Made by a program: the position numbers and the translations under genes. Under the pieces are notes generated by a model. The model did not search any database. It saw nothing but the letters and a program-made list of their open reading frames with translations, and was not told where the DNA came from. A stretch of DNA of 64,000 nucleotides from Rahnella sikkimica (GTDB taxonomy: Bacteria > Pseudomonadota > Gammaproteobacteria > Enterobacterales > Enterobacteriaceae), in NCBI RefSeq assembly GCF_002951615.1, contig NZ_CP019062.1, positions 1,612,001-1,676,000 of the forward strand, in the 5' to 3' direction. This document shows, piece by piece, positions 47,303-56,686 of the stretch (positions are counted from its first letter, which is position 1; every line of letters starts with the position of its first letter).

Positions 47303-48007
47303 TTATAACGGCGATAAGTTTAGGAAGAACCGCTGCAACCAGCCCATGTTCTGCGCTTCATTGATGTAGCCGTTGCCCACGTATTCGATGCGCGCATCCG
47401 CCACTTGCGTGGAGATAACGGCGTTGGAACCGCTGATGGTGCGTGGGTTGACCACACCGGAGAACCGGATAAATTCGGTTCCCTGATTAATTTCGATTTG
47501 TTTTTCACCGACCACTTTCAGGTTGCCGTTGGCCAGCACTTCGCCGACGGTCACGGTCAGCGTGCCGCTGAAGGTGTTGTTGGCCGCAGCACCGCCTTTA
47601 CCGGCGAAGGTGTTGGCACCGGTCATATCAAGGTCGGCGCGCGCATTGCCGAACAGACCTTCCAGATAGCGTGGTGTGGTGGCTGCACCGAATGTCGTTG
47701 ACCCGTTGCGGGTGGCATTCGCGGAGGAGCTTTTGCTCGCACTCACGTTTTCCTGCAAGACGATGGTCAGCGTATCGCCGATATTGCGCGGACGGCGGTC
47801 TTCAAACAGAGGCTGATAACCATAGTTCATCGGCTGAACGGACTGGAAAATCGAACCGTTGGGAACCGGCGGCGCGGCGGGTGCAGGCGAGGCAGACGTT
47901 GCGCCGGGTACCAGCGGGGTATGCGGCATATACGCGCAGCCATTCGCCAGTAACGTGACTAACAGCGGCAGCACCAGCTTGCCTGGTCGGTCTGTATAAG
48001 AAGTCAT
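47303..48007 (-). CDS. flgH: Flagellar L-ring lipoprotein FlgH
   Basis: Outer-membrane lipoprotein forming the L ring. From the ATG at 48007 the product is 234 residues with a short signal ending [10 protein letters not shown], the cysteine being the lipidation site. An in-frame GTG at 48034 has a slightly better AAGG but would give an unusually long leader; the start is uncertain. [40 protein letters not shown] and [18 protein letters not shown] are hallmark FlgH sequences and the C-terminus [14 protein letters not shown] is typical. Confidence 0.95.
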   Translation of the reverse strand: MTSYTDRPGKLVLPLLVTLLANGCAYMPHTPLVPGATSASPAPAAPPVPNGSIFQSVQPMNYGYQPLFEDRRPRNIGDTLTIVLQENVSASKSSSANATRNGSTTFGAATTPRYLEGLFGNARADLDMTGANTFAGKGGAAANNTFSGTLTVTVGEVLANGNLKVVGEKQIEINQGTEFIRFSGVVNPRTISGSNAVISTQVADARIEYVGNGYINEAQNMGWLQRFFLNLSPL

Positions 48008-48136
48008 TACCGACGTTATTTTTTTGGTCACCACAGTTATCGCCTTAAAAAAATCGACCTGGTAGGGATCTGAACCGGTTCAGGGCAGAAGCAAATTTGC
48101 CCCTGCCCTCTTATTTTTCTTACCACCACAAAAAAC

Positions 48137-48919
48137 TTACAGCTGCGAAAGTTTCTGCAGCATTTCGTCCGACGTGGACACCGCTTTACTGTTGATTTCG
48201 TAAGCACGCTGCGTCTGGATCATGTTGACCAGCTCTTCCGCCACGTTGACGTTAGAGGTTTCGACATAACCCTGATACAGCAGGCCCGCACCGTTCAGAC
48301 CCGGCGTGCTGTCTGTTGGCGCACCGGAGCTTTGCGTTTCCTGGTACAGGTTTTCACCCATCGATTCCAGGCCGCTGTTGTTGATGAAGGTGCTCAGTGT
48401 CAGCTGGCCAACCTGCTGCGCGGCGGTCTGGCCCTGCACGGTCACGCTGACGATACCGTCACGACCGACGGTCATGCTCAGGGCATTTGCCGGAACGGTA
48501 ATGGCAGGGATGATCTGATAGCCGCTGGAGGTCACCAACTGACCGTTCTGATCGACCTGGAAAGAGCCGTCGCGGGTATAGGCGGTGGTGCCGTCCGGCA
48601 GTTGCACCTGGAAGAAACCTTCGCCTTTGATCGCGATGTCTTTACTGTTGCTGGTCTGCGACAGGTTGCCCTGTGAGAACAGGCGCTCGGTCGATACCGG
48701 ACGCACACCGGTACCAATTTGCAAACCGGAAGGCAGGTTCGTCTGTTCAGAAGACTGCGCACCGGGCTGACGCACTGTCTGGTACAGCAAATCTTCAAAA
48801 ACCGCACGCTGGCGTTTAAAGCCGTTGGTGCTGACGTTCGCCAGGTTGTTGGCGATCACGTCCATGTTGGTCTGCTGGGCATCCAGCCCGGTTTTCGCAA
48901 TATATAGCGATGGGATCAT
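48137..48919 (-). CDS. flgG: Flagellar distal rod protein FlgG
   Basis: Builds the distal rod, 260 residues, the standard length. N-terminus [40 protein letters not shown]; middle [21 protein letters not shown]-terminus [40 protein letters not shown]. Exported without Sec signal. Second-to-last group of the flgB operon, 21 bp after flgF. Confidence 0.97.
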   Translation of the reverse strand: MIPSLYIAKTGLDAQQTNMDVIANNLANVSTNGFKRQRAVFEDLLYQTVRQPGAQSSEQTNLPSGLQIGTGVRPVSTERLFSQGNLSQTSNSKDIAIKGEGFFQVQLPDGTTAYTRDGSFQVDQNGQLVTSSGYQIIPAITVPANALSMTVGRDGIVSVTVQGQTAAQQVGQLTLSTFINNSGLESMGENLYQETQSSGAPTDSTPGLNGAGLLYQGYVETSNVNVAEELVNMIQTQRAYEINSKAVSTSDEMLQKLSQL

Positions 48920-48940
48920 GTCATTACTCCTCTGCCATCA

Positions 48941-49696
48941 TCAGCTCATTGACAGCAGATTGTTGGCACTCTGTTCATTTTCATCGACGCTGTGGATGAC
49001 TTTCATCTGCATCTCAAAGCGGCGGGCGTTGGCTATCATGTCAACCATGGTCGAAACCGGATCCGCGTTACTGCCTTCGAGGGTTCCGGGCATCACGTGA
49101 ATGGTCGGGTCGGCCTGCAATGCGGCTCCCCTGGCTTGCGCCGTGGCGGCGGTCGGACGGAACATGCCGTCGTCCCCGCGGGTGACTTCATTGCCCGCAG
49201 CCTTCACCAGTTTCAGTTTGCCGAGCTGCCCCATGGTGTTGGGATCAGCGCCGGCTTCCAGAACAGCAATCGTCCCGTCCGCAGAAATCGTGAGCTGAGA
49301 CTGCGGCGGAACTTCGATAGGCCCGTTATCCCCCATCACCGGATGACCCTGAATGGTCAGCTGGTTGGTAGGGGATACCTGCATGTCACCGTTACGGGTA
49401 TACGCTTCAGTGCCATCAGGCATCTGCACCGCCAGGAAACCATCCTGCTGTAACGCCACATCCAGCGGACGGCCGGTGTAGTTCAGTTTCCCCTGCGTCA
49501 TGTCAGCGCCCGGAGTGGACGCCGTGACCAGCGTACGCGTTTGCAGGCTTTCGCCGTCCACCGGCACGGCGCGCATGGCTAAAAGCTGCGCGCGAAAGCC
49601 CGGTGTGGAGGCGTTAGCCAGGTTACTTGACGTGACCGACTGCTGAACCAGCGTCTGGCTGGCTGCGCCGCTCGCGGTGTAGATAGCGCGATCCAT
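48941..49696 (-). CDS. flgF: Flagellar proximal rod protein FlgF
   Basis: Proximal rod component of 251 residues. N-terminus MDRAIYTASGAASQTLVQQS, SNLANASTPGFRAQL; the central YTGRPLDVALQQDGFLAVQ; C-terminus LEGSNADPVSTMVDMIANAR, RFEMQMKVIHSVDENEQSAN. Lies between flgE (27-bp gap) and flgG (21-bp gap) as in E. coli. Confidence 0.97.
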   Translation of the reverse strand: MDRAIYTASGAASQTLVQQSVTSSNLANASTPGFRAQLLAMRAVPVDGESLQTRTLVTASTPGADMTQGKLNYTGRPLDVALQQDGFLAVQMPDGTEAYTRNGDMQVSPTNQLTIQGHPVMGDNGPIEVPPQSQLTISADGTIAVLEAGADPNTMGQLGKLKLVKAAGNEVTRGDDGMFRPTAATAQARGAALQADPTIHVMPGTLEGSNADPVSTMVDMIANARRFEMQMKVIHSVDENEQSANNLLSMS

Positions 49697-49723
49697 AGTG
49701 CTGCCCTGTTTTTAAGTCGCGCG

Positions 49724-50965
49724 TTAGCGCAGGTTAACCAGCGTGTTCAGGATGGAGTCCTGAGTTTTGATGGTCTGCGCATTCGACTGATAGTTACGCT
49801 GAGCCACGATCATGTTGACCAGCTCCGCACTCAGATCGACGTTCGATGATTCCAGCGCACCGCTGGTCATGGACGCTAAGCCACCCTGACCCGCAATACC
49901 GGTGACCGCCTGACCCGAAGAAGACGTTGCTGACCACACGTTATCGCCTTCAGATTTCAAACCTTCAGGGTTAGAGAAGCTACTCAGCACAATTTGCCCC
50001 AGTAACTGGGTTTTGTTGTTGGAGTAAGTCCCGGAAATCGTGCCGTCATCATTGATGGTGTAACCGGTCATCTGACCTGCTGCATAACCATCCTGGGTCT
50101 GGGAACCGATGCTGTCGCTGCCGGTGCTCTGCTGGATACTGCCGGTGAAATCGAGAGAAACGGTTTGCGGCGTTACGGTGCCGTTGGTGGCGGTGTTCAT
50201 CGGCAACGTCAGTGCCAGGCCCGCATTGGTAACGCCGGCGGCGTTAGCGGTGCTGACCAGTGCGCCGCTGGTATCAAATTTCATCGACCCGATTTTTGCC
50301 GCTGCGGAACCGGCCACGCTGCCGTCCTGCGCGTAGACATCCCAGTTGTTGGCAGCCGTTTTCACGAAGTAGACGTTGTTATCGTGCGCATTACCCTGTG
50401 AGTCGTAGGTCGTAATGCTGTTGACGTAGTTGTAGCTGGTGTCATCGCTGCTGCTAAACGTCGCAGTAGTCGGCACTTTGTCCGTTGAGTTCAGGTTAGC
50501 CACCATCGTCCCGGCCGTAGAGGCTTTCGCGCTCATCATGGTCGTTGGGATGTTCAGTGCAACAGGCTGGGCGCCTGCGGCGATGGTGGGTGGTGTGCCC
50601 GTTGCCGGGAAACCGGTGACGCTCAGACCCTGCATGTTCACCAGGTTACGGTTTGCATCGAGAGAGAACTGGCCATTACGTGAGTAATAAACCGCACCAC
50701 TGGTATCGGTCAGGCGGAAGAAGCCGTTGCCGCTCAGTGCCACATCCAGCCCGCGGGAGGTGCTGGTGGTGGTACCGTCGTTGAAGTTCTGCGTAACGGC
50801 GGCAACTTTTACACCCATACCGGTCTGAGAACCGGCGAACATATCGGCAAAAGAGGCGGTCGCTGTTTTAAAACCTACTGTGGCGGAGTTGGCAATGTTG
50901 TTACCAATCACGTCGAGGTTAGTCGATGCCGCGCTCAGGCCGCTGACTGCTTGGGAAAAGCTCAT
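49724..50965 (-). CDS. flgE: Flagellar hook protein FlgE
   Basis: Polymerises into the universal joint. 413 residues (E. coli about 402). N-terminal SFSQAVSGLSAASTNLDVIG, NNIANSATVGFKTATASFAD, the GLDVALSGNGFFRLTD core, a variable middle (about 140-330) and the C-terminal LESSNVDLSAELVNMIVAQR, NYQSNAQTIKTQDSILNTLV. No Sec signal. 77 bp after flgD. Confidence 0.97.
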   Translation of the reverse strand: MSFSQAVSGLSAASTNLDVIGNNIANSATVGFKTATASFADMFAGSQTGMGVKVAAVTQNFNDGTTTSTSRGLDVALSGNGFFRLTDTSGAVYYSRNGQFSLDANRNLVNMQGLSVTGFPATGTPPTIAAGAQPVALNIPTTMMSAKASTAGTMVANLNSTDKVPTTATFSSSDDTSYNYVNSITTYDSQGNAHDNNVYFVKTAANNWDVYAQDGSVAGSAAAKIGSMKFDTSGALVSTANAAGVTNAGLALTLPMNTATNGTVTPQTVSLDFTGSIQQSTGSDSIGSQTQDGYAAGQMTGYTINDDGTISGTYSNNKTQLLGQIVLSSFSNPEGLKSEGDNVWSATSSSGQAVTGIAGQGGLASMTSGALESSNVDLSAELVNMIVAQRNYQSNAQTIKTQDSILNTLVNLR

Positions 50966-51042
50966 GTTAGCTCCATTTTACTGTGTGTAGTGTTTGTAGC
51001 TCCTCCCCCTTTGCAGGGGACGGAGCGGTCTGAGTGACTCTC

Positions 51043-51744
51043 TTACAAAATCTGGCGTACAGAATCGACGGTTGCGGTTCCGCGCACGCCCAGATCCAAC
51101 GCGGTATTCCCGGATGAATCTTTGGTTACACCATTGACCAGCGCATAGTTCAGCGGTGTTGCCACCATTTGCTGACTGTTGTTCAGGGCATTGATGCTGA
51201 AGGTGTAGCTGCCATCCGCCGCAGCGGTGCCGTCATCTTGTGTGCCATCCCAGGTGTAGCTGTGAACACCCGCAGTCTGGGAACCCAGGCTGATGGTTTT
51301 CACGACTTTACCGGTGGAATCACTCACAGAAGCGGTGACGTTGCTGGCTGCGGTTTCCAGCTCGAAACCAAACGGCGTGGTACTGACGGTGCCGTCAGTG
51401 TCTTTACCGACCAGGATCGCGCTGCCGGACACCATCACGCCGTGACCAATCAGAGAACTGGCCTGCACGGAGGTACCGCTGGAGATTTGCCCGGAGATGC
51501 CGCCGAGTGTGGTATTGAGTTTCTCAATCCCGCTGACGGTGCTGATTTGTGCCAGCTGGCTGGTGAGCTGGCTGTTGTCCATCGGATTGGTGGGATCCTG
51601 GTTTTTCAGCTGAGCGACCAGCAGGGTCAGGAAACTACTGGATAAATCATCGGCCGAACTGGTGCCGGTCGTCGACGTGCTGGAACCGGTGCTGGTGATC
51701 GTCGTGTTATCAGTGGTGTCATTAATCGACGTTGTAATTGACAT
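51043..51744 (-). CDS. flgD: Flagellar hook assembly (capping) protein FlgD
   Basis: Scaffold that caps the growing hook and guides FlgE assembly. 233 residues. A Thr/Ser-rich N-terminal arm precedes the conserved FLTLLVAQLKNQDPTNPMDN and SQLTSQLAQISTVSGIEKLN; the C-terminal part has FLG/FnIII-like beta domains (DSTGKVVKTISLGSQTAG, HSYTWDGTQDDGTAAADGSY). 11 bp after flgC. Confidence 0.96.
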   Translation of the reverse strand: MSITTSINDTTDNTTITSTGSSTSTTGTSSADDLSSSFLTLLVAQLKNQDPTNPMDNSQLTSQLAQISTVSGIEKLNTTLGGISGQISSGTSVQASSLIGHGVMVSGSAILVGKDTDGTVSTTPFGFELETAASNVTASVSDSTGKVVKTISLGSQTAGVHSYTWDGTQDDGTAAADGSYTFSINALNNSQQMVATPLNYALVNGVTKDSSGNTALDLGVRGTATVDSVRQIL

Positions 51745-51755
51745 AAGTCGCTCCG

Positions 51756-52160
51756 CTATTGCCCCAGAGTGAGGGTTTTCATCATCAACGACTTAGTGGT
51801 GTTGAGCACCTCGACGTTGGCCTGATAACTGCGGGAAGCGGAGATGGTGTTGACCATTTCGCTGACCACATCTACGTTTGGCATCTGCACATAGCCTTTT
51901 GCATCCGCCATCGGATTACCGGGCTCGTACACCATGCGCATTGGCGCCGGATCATCTACGATCTGCGCCACTTTCACGCCGCCGGTTTCCTGCCCCGGCG
52001 CCGCATTCACCTGAAACACGACCTGTTTGGCTTTGTATGGCTGACCATCGGGGCCGGTCACACTGTCGGCGTTGGCCATGTTACTGGCGCTGACGTTCAG
52101 ACGCTGAGACTGCGCGGCAAGCGCAGAACCGGCGATATCAAAAATACCGAGCATCGACAT
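51756..52160 (-). CDS. flgC: Flagellar proximal rod protein FlgC
   Basis: 134-residue proximal rod component. [20 protein letters not shown] and [20 protein letters not shown] at the N-terminus and [37 protein letters not shown] at the C-terminus are the standard rod signatures. Five bp after flgB. Confidence 0.97.
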   Translation of the reverse strand: MSMLGIFDIAGSALAAQSQRLNVSASNMANADSVTGPDGQPYKAKQVVFQVNAAPGQETGGVKVAQIVDDPAPMRMVYEPGNPMADAKGYVQMPNVDVVSEMVNTISASRSYQANVEVLNTTKSLMMKTLTLGQ

Positions 52161-52165
52161 AGGTT

Positions 52166-52576
52166 TTATCCTTGCAGCACCGACATCATCCCTTTGATTT
52201 GGCCGCCGAGGACGGTCAAATCGGTCTGATAGCGCACGCTGTTATCCGCAAAGTTGGTACGTTCACGATCCATATCGACCGTGTTACCGTCTGCCGACGG
52301 TTGATCAGGGATCCGGTACATCAAATCCATGTCGGCGGGTGAAACGTTCGACGCCGCAATGTGGCGGTCAGACGTCAGTGACAAAGACATGCCGCTTTCA
52401 CTGGCGCGGCCCTGCTCCATCACTTTTTGCAACTGACTGGCGAAATCGATATCGCGCGCCTGATACCCCGGGGTGTCGGCGTTGGCGATATTGGCTGAAA
52501 GAATTTCTTGCCGCTGGGCGCGCAGGTTGAGCGCTTCCTGTTGGAACTGTAGTGCGGCGTTCAATTTGTCGAGCAT
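52166..52576 (-). CDS. flgB: Flagellar proximal rod protein FlgB
   Basis: 136-residue first gene of the flgBCDEFGHIJ operon. [40 protein letters not shown] and [12 protein letters not shown] are characteristic; C-terminus [32 protein letters not shown]. Divergent from flgA across 177 bp, where a class II (FlhDC-dependent) promoter pair is expected from E. coli; I cannot define the FlhDC boxes. Confidence 0.97.
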   Translation of the reverse strand: MLDKLNAALQFQQEALNLRAQRQEILSANIANADTPGYQARDIDFASQLQKVMEQGRASESGMSLSLTSDRHIAASNVSPADMDLMYRIPDQPSADGNTVDMDRERTNFADNSVRYQTDLTVLGGQIKGMMSVLQG

Positions 52577-52753
52577 GCGCCCTCCGCAAAGTGAGATTTT
52601 GGAGTCGACAGCATAAATGCGGGTGTCAACAACCTATCGTCTGAATAAGCGCAAAATCGTCCGCTATTTGTCCCTTTAGGAATTGCAAAGTGGAGGTAGA
52701 CTTGTCTCCAGTAGACTTTTCGCCGACACACCGGGCACAAAGGTAAATCGCGT

Positions 52754-53479
52754 ATGAACAGGCTGAAACTCCGACGTTTAAGCATCACGCTAAGCTGCAT
52801 TCTTCTGGGTGTGACATCCGGCGGGACCAGTTTTGCGCAAAATGCACCAGCCAAAAGCGTGCCTGCGTCGGCCAATAGCGATACACTACTGACCTCGCAG
52901 CTCCAGCAGTTCTTCGGTCAGCAATATGCCGACAGCGGAATGCAGGTGAAGGTGGTAGTGACAACGCCCGCCGCTCGACAGCCGCAGTGTTTATCGCCAC
53001 AATTTATGCTTTCGTCCAACAGCCGCACCTGGGGAAATGTCTCGGTGGCGGTGAACTGTAACGGTCAGAAAAGTTATGTGCAGACCAAGGTCCAGGTAAG
53101 CGGAACTTACTGGGTTGCGGCGAAAAATGTGCCTGCGGGCGCGCATCTGGCGCAAACGGATCTGGAAGCCAAAAAGGGCCGTCTGGATCTGCTGCCGCCG
53201 AGAGCCATTCTTGACAGTACGCAGGCGATTAATGGCGTGACGCTGCGCAATATCAGTATCGGCCAGCCGTTAACGTTGTCGATGCTGCGCCGCCCGTGGA
53301 TGGTTCATGCGGGGCAGGACGTGCAGGTACAGGCGACCGGCAGTGGTTTTAACGTTTCCAGCGCCGGTAAGGCGATGAATAACGCCGCAGCAAATGAATC
53401 CGTGCGGATAAGAATGCCGTCAGGGGTGATTGTGAACGGGACAGTAGGCTCAGATGGGTCTGTGACAGTGACTATTTAG
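52754..53479 (+). CDS. flgA: Flagellar P-ring assembly chaperone FlgA
   Basis: Periplasmic chaperone that helps FlgI form the P ring. 241 residues with an N-terminal signal peptide (hydrophobic 10-28, ...GTSFAQNA). Family features: RQPQCLSPQFMLSSNSRTWG, SVAVNCNGQKSYVQTKVQV, the SAF-domain segment AAKNVPAGAHLAQTDLEAKK and the C-terminal VRIRMPSGVIVNGTVGSDGS. ATG preceded by AAGG. Divergent from flgB. Confidence 0.96.
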   Translation: MNRLKLRRLSITLSCILLGVTSGGTSFAQNAPAKSVPASANSDTLLTSQLQQFFGQQYADSGMQVKVVVTTPAARQPQCLSPQFMLSSNSRTWGNVSVAVNCNGQKSYVQTKVQVSGTYWVAAKNVPAGAHLAQTDLEAKKGRLDLLPPRAILDSTQAINGVTLRNISIGQPLTLSMLRRPWMVHAGQDVQVQATGSGFNVSSAGKAMNNAAANESVRIRMPSGVIVNGTVGSDGSVTVTI

Positions 53480-53522
53480 GTTGAATTGCAACCGTATTTG
53501 TAGAAAAAACTGCAATTAAGGC

Positions 53523-53549
53523 TAAAGTTATTTCGCCACATGTCGATAA
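53523..53549 (+). promoter_or_regulatory. Sigma-28 (FliA) promoter of flgM
   Basis: TAAAGTTA, 11 bp, GTCGATAA: 7 of 8 matches in each element of TAAAGTTT-N11-GCCGATAA. It lies 87 bp before the flgM ATG, giving class III expression of flgMN in addition to readthrough from flgA. Confidence 0.9.
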
Positions 53550-53635
53550 CAAACGTATCAGAGTCGTCCCACGACGGCATTTTTGGGGTTTGCGTCACAT
53601 TAAGACCCTGAATACCCTTACCGGAGAATATTTAT

Positions 53636-53938
53636 ATGGCTATCGATCGTACTCAAGGTGTTTCACCTTTAACCTCGATCCAGCAGCGCGACCCGTCTGA
53701 AGCTTCCGTTCAGAATACGCGTAAAGAAGACACTGTTTCTGGCACCACCACCAGCGGTACGGCGGTGACCCTGAGCTCAGCGCAATCGTCTCTGACTCAG
53801 TCAAGTGCGCAGGACATCAACACGGCACGTGTCGACGAACTGAAACAGGCTATCCGTGATGGCAAACTGACCATGGATACCGGCAAAATTGCCGATGCTT
53901 TGTTGAAGGACACGCAGGATTATCTCAAAGGTCTTTAA
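53636..53938 (+). CDS. flgM: Anti-sigma-28 factor FlgM
   Basis: A 100-residue inhibitor of FliA that is secreted once the hook is complete. N-terminus MAIDRTQGVSPLTSIQQRDP; the C-terminal FliA-binding helices SAQDINTARVDELKQAIRDG and KLTMDTGKIADALLKDTQDY are conserved. Low-complexity Ser/Thr middle as expected for a largely unfolded protein. AGGAG-like site upstream of the ATG (CCGGAGAAT). Confidence 0.97.
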   Translation: MAIDRTQGVSPLTSIQQRDPSEASVQNTRKEDTVSGTTTSGTAVTLSSAQSSLTQSSAQDINTARVDELKQAIRDGKLTMDTGKIADALLKDTQDYLKGL

Positions 53939-53987
53939 GCCGCAGACACGGCTTAGTGACAAAAAAGTGGGAAGGTAATAAGGCCCG

Positions 53988-54425
53988 ATGAAGAACTTTA
54001 TCAAGTCCATGACTACCTTGGTTGAAACGTTGCAAGCGCTGGATCAAGTGATTAATCACGAACAAACGATACTGTGCTCCGGCCGCGTGAACGGAGCGGC
54101 CCTGCAGCATATCACCGAGCAAAAGAGCTCATTGCTCGCGACGGTAGACTATCTTGATAAACAGCGACGTCAGCATGACGAACGCCTGAAACAATCTGCC
54201 CCCTACTCCCGTCAGCCGGAAATCGCCGCGATGTGGAAAGAAGTGGTGCAACTGACCACGAAGTTGAGTCAGATAAATCGTCACAACGGCATGTTGCTGG
54301 GCAAACAAATCGCCTACAACACCGAGGCTTTGGCTATTCTCAACGCCAGCCAGACGCAAAAATTCTACGGACCGAACGGGCAGGAAACTGTGACCGGGCA
54401 AACCGTCAGGAAGATTTCCGTTTAG
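53988..54425 (+). CDS. flgN: Flagellar export chaperone FlgN
   Basis: 145-residue helical chaperone for FlgK and FlgL. MKNFIKSMTTLVETLQALDQ, EQKSSLLATVDYLDKQRRQH and NGMLLGKQIAYNTEALAILN are FlgN-family features; C-terminus FYGPNGQETV resembles the Serratia/E. coli ends. 49 bp after flgM on the same transcript. A dispersed repeat (unit 5) with a terminator-like hairpin follows. Confidence 0.95.
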   Translation: MKNFIKSMTTLVETLQALDQVINHEQTILCSGRVNGAALQHITEQKSSLLATVDYLDKQRRQHDERLKQSAPYSRQPEIAAMWKEVVQLTTKLSQINRHNGMLLGKQIAYNTEALAILNASQTQKFYGPNGQETVTGQTVRKISV

Positions 54426-54439
54426 ACCGAAACGGGCAC

Positions 54440-54740
54440 GGTTTTTCACTCGCCGTGAGGGCGGGGAGATGATCGAGAAAGTTTCGGTTTTTCAATAACT
54501 GTGATCAAATAACTCCCTGCGCCGAAACCGACAAAAGAGGGGCAAGACGGCCCCTCTTTTGAATCTCCACGTCTTTTTTACTGCGCGCTATCGCTCGCTG
54601 GCTATTTTTCAGCGGCTCTGGTTAGTGCCGCAAAATCCCGCCGCTGCGCGGTGCCCTTCGTTCGGGTTACAAACCTCACAAAAACACGCTCGGTTTTCCA
54701 CCACTCCTGCGGCGCGATTTTTGAAAGCGGCTGGAGGCTT
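54440..54740 (+). repeat. Dispersed intergenic repeat, unit 5
   Basis: Single (unpaired) copy after flgN. Conserved core from 54474: TTTCGGTTTTTCAATAACTG, GCCGAAACCGAC, perfect 11-bp hairpin AAAAGAGGGGC/GCCCCTCTTTT (54533-54543 with 54550-54560), TCCACGTCTTTTTTACTGCG, CGCTATCGCTCGCTGGC, CCCGCCGCTGCGCGGTGCCC and the terminal AAAGCGGCTGGAGGCTT. Nearly identical to unit 6 over the first 130 bases. The hairpin probably terminates flgMN. Confidence 0.9.
54533..54560. terminator. Repeat-borne terminator hairpin after flgN
   Basis: Perfect 11-bp stem whose second arm ends in TTTT, with a further T6 tract 16 nt on. Symmetric A4/T4 ends make it bidirectional. Confidence 0.75.
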
Positions 54741-54743
54741 GTT

Positions 54744-54788
54744 CAAAGATAACAACAGCAAAGATAACAACTGCAAAGATAACAACCG
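54744..54788. repeat. Three tandem 15-bp repeats
   Basis: CAAAGATAACAAC followed by AG, TG or CG, three times in a row, directly after repeat unit 5 and before the TetR gene's 3' end. Confidence 0.85.
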
Positions 54789-54837
54789 GTTGGGTTGCTG
54801 CGCCTGCGATGGTGCGACCCTGATTTTTCAGAACTTC

Positions 54838-55443
54838 TTATTTTCTATTCTGTTCTGCGGGTAATAAATGCAGCCGCGCTTTGAGATTTTCCTTTGCACT
54901 GTGCAGCAATGCGTCCGAGGCTTTCCGGTCGGGTTCGCACCGCGCCAGCGATAAACTGCCCATCAGCTCTGAACTGACTGACACCGCCGCCGATTGCGGA
55001 TCTTCCGCGCCCATTTCCGCAAGCTGGCGGATAATCATGCTGCGTATCCGTTCAATGCCACTCGCAAATTCGGCCTGACAAGGCGCGGTCATGCGTGGCG
55101 CTTCGGAAGCCAGCGCCGATACCGGGCAGCCCTGCGAGCGGTTGTCGCGATGCGACGGCGAAAGATAAAAATCGATATAACCCGCCAGTTGCTGTGACGC
55201 GTTCAGCCCCTGATTATTTTTATCCCAGCGCTGCATCACCTGATTAAACATCTGCTGAATGGCGGCTTCGATCAGGGCGTCTTTCGAGGCAAAGTGTGCA
55301 TAAAATCCGCCATGCGTCAGCCCGGCTTTGCTCATCACGCCCGCCACGCTGACCTGCAACGGCCCTTTGGCACGGATGGCTTTCGCCGCTTCCTTCACAA
55401 TCCGCTCGCGGATTTTCGGCTTATGTTCACTTTCGTAGCGCAT
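54838..55443 (-). CDS. TetR-family regulator of the adjacent efflux genes
   Basis: A 201-residue repressor. The N-terminal helix-turn-helix is visible (IVKEAAKAIRAKGPLQVSVA, GVMSKAGLTHGGFYAHFASK, DALIEAAI); the C-terminal ligand domain has two cysteines (QGCPVSALASEAPRM, APCQAEFASG), the GCPV/xxLAxE motif common in this TetR subgroup. It lies 38 bp behind the membrane-fusion gene on the same strand, so both are transcribed from the palindromic control region at 56626-56659, which it most likely binds (autoregulation). Inducer unknown. Confidence 0.93.
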   Translation of the reverse strand: MRYESEHKPKIRERIVKEAAKAIRAKGPLQVSVAGVMSKAGLTHGGFYAHFASKDALIEAAIQQMFNQVMQRWDKNNQGLNASQQLAGYIDFYLSPSHRDNRSQGCPVSALASEAPRMTAPCQAEFASGIERIRSMIIRQLAEMGAEDPQSAAVSVSSELMGSLSLARCEPDRKASDALLHSAKENLKARLHLLPAEQNRK

Positions 55444-55481
55444 AGTAAGACCCTGATCATCGAATAAATTGCCGCCTCAGT

Positions 55482-56606
55482 TTACCTGACCGGTTCCGTT
55501 AACGAAACGCGCGCATCGACAGACAAGCCCGGCCTCAGCGCACTGGCTTGCGGCTGACCGGGATCCAGACGAATACGCACCGGCACGCGCTGAACAATTT
55601 TGGTGAAATTGCCGGTCCCCGGCTCAAACGGCAGCAATGCAAACGTAGAGCCCGAACCGGGCGCGAGGCTGTCCACTTCCCCGTGAAACGTCACGCCGGG
55701 CAGCGCATCAACCTGCACATCCGCTTTCTGACCGGGCTGCATTCTGCCGGTCTGCGTTTCTTTAAAGTTCGCCGTGACGTAAATCCCCTCATCGGGCACC
55801 AGCGCCATCAACCGCTGACCGGGCGTCACGTAATCGCCGACCTGCACCTGACGGTTTCCGACCACGCCATCCACCGCCGCGAAAATCGTCGTATGGTTGA
55901 GATCCTGCTGCGCCAGATCTTCTGCCGCCTGCGCTTTCATCACCGCCGCATTCGCCAGCGCCAGCGCGGCTTCTATTTCAGCCCGCTGTGCGTGCGTCAC
56001 CGCCGCCTGATTTTGTGCCACATCCAGCATGGCAGCCGCGTGTGCGGACGTCTGTTCCGCCGTCACCGCCACGGTTTTATAGCGATCCGCATCATTGCGG
56101 GAGGTTGCGCCGCTTGCCGCCAGCGACTGATACCGTTGCTGCTCGGCCTCAGCGTGCTGCTGTTCCGCTCGCGACGACCGGATGGCGGTTCGCGCCGCAT
56201 CGATTTGCGTCAGCGCCAGTTGTTCCTGCGCCTGCTGACTGAGCAATGCCGCCTGCTGTTGTGCGACCTGCGCACGGGCGTCGTCCAGATCACCGCGCGC
56301 GGCGGCTAAACGCGCCGTAAATTCTTCGCTGTCGATAAGCACCAGTTTATCGCCCACATGAACCTGCTGGTTATGCCGGACCAGCACTTTTGAGACAAAC
56401 CCTTTTACTTTGGGCGCAACGGTGGTGGCGTCCGCCGTCAGATAAGCATCGTCGGTGGATTCAGAAGACGGTGCCGCCAGCAACCAGGCCGCCCCGCCGA
56501 ACGCCAAAGCCAGCGCAACCGCACTGACCACCCAGATCCGTTTTGATCGCTTATTCACTTTTGACTGCGGGGCAGCAAGCCCGCCATCCGCTGTTGCTTC
56601 GCTCAT
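55482..56606 (-). CDS. EmrA/HlyD-type membrane fusion protein
   Basis: Periplasmic adaptor of a multidrug efflux system, 374 residues: one N-terminal membrane anchor (IWVVSAVALALAFGGAAWLL), biotinyl-lipoyl half motif ATTVAPKVKGFVSKVLVRHN, an Ala/Gln-rich coiled-coil hairpin (about 105-240) and HTTIFAAVDGVVGNRQVQVG, the second lipoyl half. It would link the divergent DHA2 pump to an outer-membrane TolC. Divergent from the pump gene across 80 bp that hold the operator, co-transcribed with the TetR gene. Confidence 0.92.
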   Translation of the reverse strand: MSEATADGGLAAPQSKVNKRSKRIWVVSAVALALAFGGAAWLLAAPSSESTDDAYLTADATTVAPKVKGFVSKVLVRHNQQVHVGDKLVLIDSEEFTARLAAARGDLDDARAQVAQQQAALLSQQAQEQLALTQIDAARTAIRSSRAEQQHAEAEQQRYQSLAASGATSRNDADRYKTVAVTAEQTSAHAAAMLDVAQNQAAVTHAQRAEIEAALALANAAVMKAQAAEDLAQQDLNHTTIFAAVDGVVGNRQVQVGDYVTPGQRLMALVPDEGIYVTANFKETQTGRMQPGQKADVQVDALPGVTFHGEVDSLAPGSGSTFALLPFEPGTGNFTKIVQRVPVRIRLDPGQPQASALRPGLSVDARVSLTEPVR

Positions 56607-56625
56607 TTTTTTCGCGCCTCATTGC

Positions 56626-56659
56626 ATGATAGCCATCATATTAATATGATGGCTATCAT
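56626..56659. promoter_or_regulatory. 34-bp perfect palindrome, TetR operator
   Basis: The sequence equals its own reverse complement over 34 bp. Each half is a near-palindrome ATGATAGCCATCAT, so it can hold two TetR dimers side by side. It lies in the 80-bp gap between the divergent efflux genes, 20-28 bp from each start, where it would block both promoters. Confidence 0.85.
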
Positions 56660-56686
56660 ATAAACAAGCCCCGGGATCTCACAAAA

